NCBI GenBank assembly: GCA_040758525.1
Contig: JBFLVQ010000215.1
Span: 1-13,233, forward strand
Source of the DNA: JBFLVQ01 sp040758525
GTDB lineage: Bacteria > Acidobacteriota > Blastocatellia > Chloracidobacteriales > JADJPF01
Length of the DNA stretch: 13,233 nt
Direction of reading: 5' to 3'
How positions within the stretch are numbered: the stretch's first letter is position 1; every line of letters starts with the position of its first letter. The position numbers and the translations under genes were made by a program. The notes under the pieces were generated by a model, which did not search any database, had not been told where the DNA came from, and saw only the letters and a program-made list of their open reading frames with translations. Positions 9,036-13,233 of this stretch are shown piece by piece.

Positions 9036-10928
9036 TTAACGAACCAGTTTCAAAAACACGATATTATCATTGAAGAGTTGGTACTCGCGTTGTCTTTCAA
9101 CACGATATTTCTGGAATGCGGAGAGAAGTTCTGCTTTGGTTCTAGGACGAGTATATGAACTAACCTTATATCCAATATCAGTATGTTCAAACAAGAAAAT
9201 TGTTTCTCCATAAAGAGACATCATTTCTACTAACTTACGGAACTCATTCTCCTGAACATTATGGATTAATACTAATGAAGCAATGATTATTTGATGTGAT
9301 TTTTCTCGCTGATAATCCTGTGCAAACATCTCTCGATAATTGACGTTTCTAGCTAGACCGGCCAATCGCTGGCGGTTTCGCTCGATCATCTTCTTACTAA
9401 TATCTATACAAGTAACACTACTAGCATGCAGAACCAGATGCTCTGTAATTCGCCCAATACCAGCACCTATTTCCAAGACATCCTTACCATCTATATCGCT
9501 TCCAATAAACTCGATCACTTGTTGAACATATTTCTGCGACTCCTCTCTACAACGGTGTGAGGGATAACGGGCACTCATTACTGCCGATTCATTTTGTCTA
9601 AGAGCTCTTCTATTCCATTCTGCCACCATTTCACTTCTTGTGCGCATCTGCACAAAACCTGGATCAATAACCTGCTCTATCTTTTCACGGCCAAACTCTT
9701 TTGTACAAAGAGTCAGCAGGCCTACTGCTGCGGCTGGTTCAAAAACTTGATTCTTCAGTAAATTGACTATGGGATCGATCTCAAAAGGCACGGCGATAAG
9801 TTCCTGCATCTCTGCATGAAAATCTCTTGCTCGCCTTGCTTCTCTAATAATTTCTTCCGAAGATAGCCCAGTATACTCAAAAAATCCAAACTGGAAGTAT
9901 AACTTCTTGGTATCAATACCAAATTCAAAGAGGTAGGTATTCTCTTCATTAACCTTATGACCAATCTCTTCATAACACTCTCTCGCTACCTCATTAAATA
10001 TATGGACATTTTCACTCCAATCCATTGTCCCACTGGCAGAATAGCTCCAAGTATCAGCATAAACCGTTACATCGCGGGAATGTTTTGAAACAATAATTTT
10101 GTTATCCCCGGTAATAAGAAATATTCCTACTCCAGAGATGTTAGTAAGGTAAGATCTACTAAATTCTCTCAGTTCAAGCGAAGGAGCATATTTATCTCTA
10201 AAAGTACGTTTTGGATCATCTGGCAATGGATCATCTAGATGTTCTCCCGATTTTAGATAGTCTAAATAATTTATCTTAGAAAAAGTGAAAGTGAGAAGGT
10301 TAGGCAAGTTTCCAGGAACGATTTCACAATTGTAATTAATTAATCTACATTTATCCTCATAAATGGATTTTGATATATGACAGAGTTGAAAATCTTCCGG
10401 TAATTGAAAAGTAGTAATTGTATCTGTGATACAGGTAACCTCACCTCTACGATACTCATTAACATCTCTTTGCCAGGCACCAATCAAAGTAATATAAGGT
10501 ATGGTTAGAGATGCAATCTGGAAAAGATTTGCATAGCGGTACTCTGATGTTGTGGGTGGTTTGGGATATTTTGTATATAGATCTTGCCAGACAGCACTAC
10601 GAGAAACTTCTACGGTTACAATATTGGCAGTATGGCTCGGTTCAAAACTGTTATCAGTAGCGCTCTGCTTGCTTTCTTTCTCCGGTGCTGCCGGGTAATT
10701 AATCACTCGCGCTAAGGCAGTCCGGACAGCATCAATTCCATCGCCGCTTTCACTCTCTGCCCATTGCAATAAAGCATAAGATCGCTCACCTGGTGTAGCG
10801 GTTGGAGGAGGGATAATACTGTTAGGAGGCTTAAGAATAAAAACCAGCTCGTTGAGCTGCTGAACTGTCAATCCATTGATCTGTTGTATTATATTCCAGC
10901 GTTCCTCTTGCTGTTTGTCTTGCTGCAC
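9036..10928 (-). CDS. Effector-associated-like domain + Nudix-like domain + SAM methyltransferase fusion
   Basis: A 630-residue three-part protein. Residues 1-78 form a helical segment (INGLTVQQLNELVF, a proline-rich turn, ALLQWAES, GIDAVRTALARVI) that resembles the effector-associated/death-like adaptor domains of bacterial conflict proteins. Residues 79-105 are a polar linker. Residues 110-260 match nothing I recognise. Residues 264-385 look like a Nudix fold: the strand pair after GVGIFLITGDNKIIVS, then Gly300, Glu306 and an RECYEEIG helix (316-323). The spacing between Glu306 and Arg316 is nine residues, two more than the canonical box. Residues about 455-630 are a class I methyltransferase with VLEIGAGIG (484-492) and acidic Asp509. 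The start is GTG 10928, with AAAGGG seven bases upstream and no earlier ATG. Substrates are unknown. The domain call at the N-terminus is from memory of the family's pattern; the methyltransferase is the surest part. Confidence 0.85.
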   Translation of the reverse strand: MQQDKQQEERWNIIQQINGLTVQQLNELVFILKPPNSIIPPPTATPGERSYALLQWAESESGDGIDAVRTALARVINYPAAPEKESKQSATDNSFEPSHTANIVTVEVSRSAVWQDLYTKYPKPPTTSEYRYANLFQIASLTIPYITLIGAWQRDVNEYRRGEVTCITDTITTFQLPEDFQLCHISKSIYEDKCRLINYNCEIVPGNLPNLLTFTFSKINYLDYLKSGEHLDDPLPDDPKRTFRDKYAPSLELREFSRSYLTNISGVGIFLITGDNKIIVSKHSRDVTVYADTWSYSASGTMDWSENVHIFNEVARECYEEIGHKVNEENTYLFEFGIDTKKLYFQFGFFEYTGLSSEEIIREARRARDFHAEMQELIAVPFEIDPIVNLLKNQVFEPAAAVGLLTLCTKEFGREKIEQVIDPGFVQMRTRSEMVAEWNRRALRQNESAVMSARYPSHRCREESQKYVQQVIEFIGSDIDGKDVLEIGAGIGRITEHLVLHASSVTCIDISKKMIERNRQRLAGLARNVNYREMFAQDYQREKSHQIIIASLVLIHNVQENEFRKLVEMMSLYGETIFLFEHTDIGYKVSSYTRPRTKAELLSAFQKYRVERQREYQLFNDNIVFLKLVR

Positions 10929-10963
10929 AATATCACCCTTTCCTGAGCAGTTAGTTGAACTCT

Positions 10964-10993
10964 ATTATATTTTATAAGATAACGGAAGCTTAA
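10964..10993 (-). promoter_or_regulatory. Candidate promoter of the Nudix/methyltransferase fusion gene
   Basis: Read on the minus strand there is a perfect TATAAT (10969 down to 10964). A weak -35-like TTAAGC (10993-10988) lies 18 bases upstream of it. The predicted start near 10957 leaves about 28 bases of leader before GTG 10928, enough for the AAAGGG ribosome site. The -10 is strong and the -35 is poor, so an activator or an alternative -35 may be needed. Confidence 0.4.
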
Positions 10994-11185
10994 GATTTCG
11001 TATTCAGTAAGATTACGGTAGAAAAAGTCTCCTCTCCTCAATTAGCTAATCTCTATATTTGCCATTTCACTATTTTACTTAATGGATTTAGATAGTAGAA
11101 TCTTAGCAGACAAGGTTATTATAGAAACGGAAGAATAGGCCATAACCCATAGTTAGCAGTGTCTTGCTGAGGTTAACAGGATCTT

Positions 11186-11842
11186 ATGATCTGTCTTAGC
11201 TGCCAAGCGGATAATCAGCCTAGTGAAAAAGCTTGTCGCTTGTGTGGCACGCCATTGCTTATTGCCGCTATAGCTAACCCCAACCTTCAACCGATACCTG
11301 CTGAAAGCGAAATCATCTGCTCCAATTGCCAATATATAAATGGCTGCAACTGGTATTATTGTTTACAATGTGGCGCACGTCTTTATAAGACCAGCAACCG
11401 TGATGGTGCTCAGTCTAGTAATATAGTCTCTTGTGAAAGTTGTGGAAGGATAAATATTACCGCAGACCTTTACTGCGTTGGCTGTGGTCTACCACTGCCA
11501 ATTAATAACACTCTTACCATGGGTGCACCTAAAGTAGCATCCGTTCGTAAGACTAACCCTAGACTACGTCTGATCAATCGAGAAGGTGAACGTGAAGGAG
11601 AAGTGTATAAACTTAATGGCGACCGAACCGTGATAGGCCGCATGCGGGGGGATATACGTTTCCCACAGGATAATTATATGTCTAATGAGCATGCATATAT
11701 TATCTGTATAGACAGTCGCTACCTACTAGTAGATGAGAAATCACGTAATGGCACTTTTATTCAGGTTGATGGTGAAACTGACCTAAAGCATGGAGATATT
11801 ATTCTTGTTGGCAAACAGCTCTTCTGTTTTGAAATCAACTGA
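11186..11842 (+). CDS. Triple zinc-ribbon protein with C-terminal FHA domain
   Basis: A soluble 218-residue protein. Three zinc ribbons share the same CX2C-X10-CX2C spacing: Cys3/6/17/20, Cys45/48/59/62 and Cys83/86/97/100. A linker leads to an FHA domain (about 126-216) that keeps the phosphopeptide-binding landmarks Gly151-Arg152, Ser166, His169 and Asn188-Gly189-Thr190. FHA domains bind phosphothreonine peptides, so this is probably a reader for a Ser/Thr kinase pathway; no such kinase is in the window. The ribbons may bind protein or nucleic acid, or be structural. ATG 11186 has AGG five bases upstream (11178-11180) and begins directly at the first ribbon, so little upstream extension is possible. 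It is divergent from the fusion gene on its left and convergent with the Nudix gene on its right. Confidence 0.9.
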   Translation: MICLSCQADNQPSEKACRLCGTPLLIAAIANPNLQPIPAESEIICSNCQYINGCNWYYCLQCGARLYKTSNRDGAQSSNIVSCESCGRINITADLYCVGCGLPLPINNTLTMGAPKVASVRKTNPRLRLINREGEREGEVYKLNGDRTVIGRMRGDIRFPQDNYMSNEHAYIICIDSRYLLVDEKSRNGTFIQVDGETDLKHGDIILVGKQLFCFEIN

Positions 11843-11903
11843 GTATTTGACTCACACTCTACCCATTACGCTGTTTAAAAAATGTAAATCTAGTTGTTTT
11901 CTA

Positions 11904-12368
11904 TTATAGAGCCGTGTCTGGTGCAATCGATGTTAGACGGCAGGCCTGATAGACAGCCCAGCGCTGGCTCTTATGCCGAAGCTCGCTGACAGCTCGCTCT
12001 GAGGTAATCCAAATCAGCTTATGATCTGGCTCGCCGGTGTTCACCCTCCCTATTACCTGGGCAAAGAAGAAGACGCCGCGTTTACGGTAATAGTTACTTT
12101 CGGCGGCTGCAAAGACAAGTTCATCGGCAATGCCTATACGCTTACCCAGCGATATCTGTAATCCACACTCTTCCAAAGTCTCACGTACGGCGGCCTCCTC
12201 AGGTGATTCGGATAGATCTTGTCCACCCCCTGGCAAGTATAAACCTAATGGTGTTGAGACGACTGCCACTTCACCTAAGGAGCTGAAAATTACTACATAG
12301 CCACCTGGCCGCAGTATATATTCAACTCCAGAAACAAGAAGACCAAACTGAGGAATTTCTGCTTCCAT
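11904..12368 (-). CDS. Nudix hydrolase (MutT-like)
   Basis: A 154-residue single-domain Nudix protein. The box is canonical: Gly48, five residues, Glu54, seven residues, then Arg62-Glu63 and the metal-binding Glu66-Glu67 before Cys-Gly69-Leu. The family hydrolyses nucleoside diphosphates linked to another moiety, using Mg2+ or Mn2+. The sequence does not reveal the substrate; oxidised dNTPs, ADP-ribose and others are possible. ATG 12368 is the natural start for the Nudix fold, but I see no Shine-Dalgarno motif in the 25 bases upstream (AT-rich), so translation may be leaderless or poorly initiated. It converges on the FHA gene with a 61-base gap and no clear terminator. The minus-strand terminator at 12437-12466 lies upstream and insulates it from transcription entering from the right. 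Confidence 0.93.
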   Translation of the reverse strand: MEAEIPQFGLLVSGVEYILRPGGYVVIFSSLGEVAVVSTPLGLYLPGGGQDLSESPEEAAVRETLEECGLQISLGKRIGIADELVFAAAESNYYRKRGVFFFAQVIGRVNTGEPDHKLIWITSERAVSELRHKSQRWAVYQACRLTSIAPDTAL

Positions 12369-12436
12369 AATTAAGCTACAATATCACAACCAATAAATAA
12401 GATTCTATCTTAGCTAAATTCTTAATTAAAATGATG

Positions 12437-12466
12437 AAAAAAACCAGACAGATCCTCTCTGTCTGG
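12437..12466 (-). terminator. Strong rho-independent terminator on the minus strand
   Basis: CCAGACAGA (12444-12452) and TCTGTCTGG (12458-12466) form a perfect 9-bp stem with a 5-base loop. On the minus strand it is followed at once by seven T (A-run 12437-12443 on plus). On the plus strand no T-run follows, so it works in one direction only. No annotated minus-strand gene lies between it and the SET gene, so it must end a short orphan transcript or stop antisense read-through. Confidence 0.88.
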
Positions 12467-12607
12467 TGGAGGGATGGATTCTATGAACAAATCTATTTAC
12501 CTACAATACTATTATCATTTCCAGGTAACCTAACTATTAAGATCATGTAAAAAGTTTGTAACTGGCAAAAAGCTTTCGCGCCTGAAGACTCTGGTTGCAT
12601 TTATCAA
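12437..12607 (-). ncRNA. Candidate small RNA (about 170 nt), promoter- and terminator-defined
   Basis: A good minus-strand promoter (12614-12642) predicts a start near 12607, and the strong terminator ends the transcript near 12437. In between, the RNA can form GGC-GC-GAAA-GC-GCC with a GNRA-type loop and a U5 bulge (around 12560-12582), then a UUACCU/AGGUAA stem (12497-12502 with 12523-12528), then the terminator hairpin. Just before the terminator is UCCCUCC (complement of 12468-12474), a perfect anti-Shine-Dalgarno sequence that would suit a regulatory RNA. A 35-codon reading frame (12600-12493) also lies inside, but it has no ribosome site and starts only about seven bases after the predicted 5' end. 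I favour a non-coding RNA; a small leaderless peptide gene is the alternative. I recognise no known RNA family. Confidence 0.45.
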
Positions 12608-12613
12608 AGGAAT

Positions 12614-12642
12614 AAGATAACTATTAATTAACAGCTTGTTAA
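12614..12642 (-). promoter_or_regulatory. Candidate promoter of the orphan minus-strand RNA
   Basis: On the minus strand TTAACA (12642-12637, five of six to TTGACA) is spaced exactly 17 bases from TATCTT (12619-12614, four of six to TATAAT). The next element downstream on this strand is the intrinsic terminator about 150 bases away. Its -35 is one arm of a palindrome shared with the SET-gene promoter. Confidence 0.5.
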
Positions 12643-12656
12643 AAGCGTTAGATTAT
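12628..12656 (+). promoter_or_regulatory. Candidate promoter of the SET gene, with palindromic -35 region
   Basis: TTAACA (12628-12633) is spaced 17 bases from GATTAT (12651-12656), giving a start near 12663 and a leader of about 14 bases that contains AAAGG (12664-12668). TTAACA-GCT-TGTTAA (12628-12642) is a perfect inverted repeat whose two arms serve as the -35 boxes of this promoter and of the opposing RNA promoter. The two promoters therefore overlap back to back and should interfere or be co-regulated. Confidence 0.45.
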
Positions 12657-12676
12657 CGTAGTTAAAGGTTGAGAAA

Positions 12677-13018
12677 ATGCCATTATCAAATTTAATAGAT
12701 TTTCAAATTGTTGAGACTGACAATCAGAAAGGAGTTGGTCTATTTACTACAAGAAAGTTCAAAATTGGCGAGGCTATTTACCGTTTTGATTATTGGTCTA
12801 AAGAACTTATGCCTATGCATGTAACAAATCACTCCTGTGATCCTAACTCACAGTTTAATGAGAATGGTATGCTTATCGCTATTCGAGATATAGAGAAAGG
12901 CGAAGAGATAACTTATAACTACCTGCTGCATCCAACTCCTGCTTCCCCTTGGAATTTTAGTTGTCAATGTGGATCAGATAAGTGTATAGGCTGGATCAGC
13001 GTAAATGGCAAATGCTGA
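12677..13018 (+). CDS. Small SET-domain protein (putative lysine methyltransferase)
   Basis: A 113-residue minimal SET domain. Motifs in order are GVGLFTTRKFKIGEAIY (about 19-35), NHSCDPN (51-57, cofactor and pseudoknot motif), GEEITYNY (75-82, catalytic tyrosine region) and a post-SET-like zinc cluster Cys96, Cys98, Cys103, with Cys54 or Cys113 as possible fourth ligand. SET enzymes transfer methyl groups from S-adenosylmethionine to protein lysines; bacterial ones have unknown or varied targets. The insert between the N-terminal strands and NHSC is very short, so the substrate cleft is reduced compared with eukaryotic enzymes. ATG 12677 has AAAGG eight bases upstream. It stands alone on its strand, divergent from the candidate small RNA. 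Horizontal origin is possible but cannot be shown from the sequence alone. Confidence 0.9.
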   Translation: MPLSNLIDFQIVETDNQKGVGLFTTRKFKIGEAIYRFDYWSKELMPMHVTNHSCDPNSQFNENGMLIAIRDIEKGEEITYNYLLHPTPASPWNFSCQCGSDKCIGWISVNGKC

Positions 13019-13213
13019 TATATCACTTAATATACCTTCTATAACAGGCGAATAAGATTGAGTTTTAATAGGGATGATCTATAGTTTAGTTAGTTTGTAG
13101 TAGCAGGCCTAACATTTGGATGAATCCGCTATACTAAGAGTTATTAGAGCAGGGCTTGATCGAGAGCTTATCCATCTGGCTGCTATCAGGCTGATTTAGA
13201 AAGGAGCAGATAT
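13019..13213. other. Spacer after the SET gene; leader of the next gene
   Basis: This 195-base AT-rich spacer has no gene and no clear terminator for the SET gene. A TATACT (13130-13135) is a possible -10 for the gene starting at 13214, but no acceptable -35 lies 16-18 bases upstream. If it is used, the leader is about 70 bases. Confidence 0.4.
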
Positions 13214-13233
13214 ATGACAAGCAAAGCAAAATT
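13214..13233 (+). CDS. Start of a gene cut by the window edge
   Basis: ATG 13214 is preceded by AAGGAG (13201-13206) at a spacing of seven bases, the best ribosome binding site in the window. Only six full codons are visible (MTSKAK), so the product cannot be named. Confidence 0.7.

Noticed and set aside
11843..11903. Possible bidirectional terminator between the converging FHA and Nudix genes
   Set aside because: An A-run is present (about 11877-11882), but no adjacent stem of useful length.
12493..12600. 35-codon minus-strand frame inside the candidate RNA
   Set aside because: No Shine-Dalgarno motif, a start too close to the predicted 5' end and no recognisable peptide features; kept only as an alternative in the RNA entry.

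Overview
The window comes from a bacterium of moderate, slightly AT-leaning composition with a signalling-heavy, 'complex' gene repertoire: a giant poly-HAMP hybrid histidine kinase, a second hybrid kinase, a zinc-ribbon/FHA protein, a small SET-domain protein, and an N-terminal segment resembling the effector-associated (death-like) domains of bacterial conflict systems. That mix is typical of Chloroflexota (Ktedonobacteria-like), Acidobacteriota, filamentous cyanobacteria and similar lineages. I cannot assign the phylum from the sequence alone.

Layout. Bases 1-590 carry no convincing complete gene, but they hold many short inverted repeats and the leader of the first gene. Bases 597-6893 (+) encode a soluble 2098-residue hybrid kinase: one divergent HAMP unit, eleven exact 92-residue HAMP units, GAF, coiled coil, HisKA/HATPase and three receivers. 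After a 35-base gap, bases 6929-9007 (+) encode a REC-PAS-HisKA-HATPase-REC hybrid kinase, almost certainly co-transcribed. On the opposite strand, 9036-10928 (-) encodes a three-part protein: effector-associated-like domain, atypical Nudix domain and class I SAM methyltransferase. A 257-base divergent spacer separates it from 11186-11842 (+), a protein with three zinc ribbons and an FHA domain. This converges on 11904-12368 (-), a canonical Nudix hydrolase. The 308-base spacer 12369-12676 contains a strong minus-strand intrinsic terminator, preceded by a plausible promoter. Together they outline an orphan RNA of about 170 nt that is transcribed divergently from the SET gene 12677-13018 (+). 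A new gene with a good ribosome binding site starts at 13214 and runs off the end.

How the genes may work together. The two kinases form a likely cytoplasmic phosphorelay pair: two transmitters, five receiver domains, no membrane segment and no DNA-binding output. Their output must lie elsewhere in the genome. The genes to the right do not form an obvious operon, since their strands alternate. The most unusual protein is the effector-associated-like/Nudix/methyltransferase fusion, which looks like an effector waiting for a death-domain-type partner encoded elsewhere. The least expected non-protein element is the promoter-plus-terminator unit at 12437-12642.
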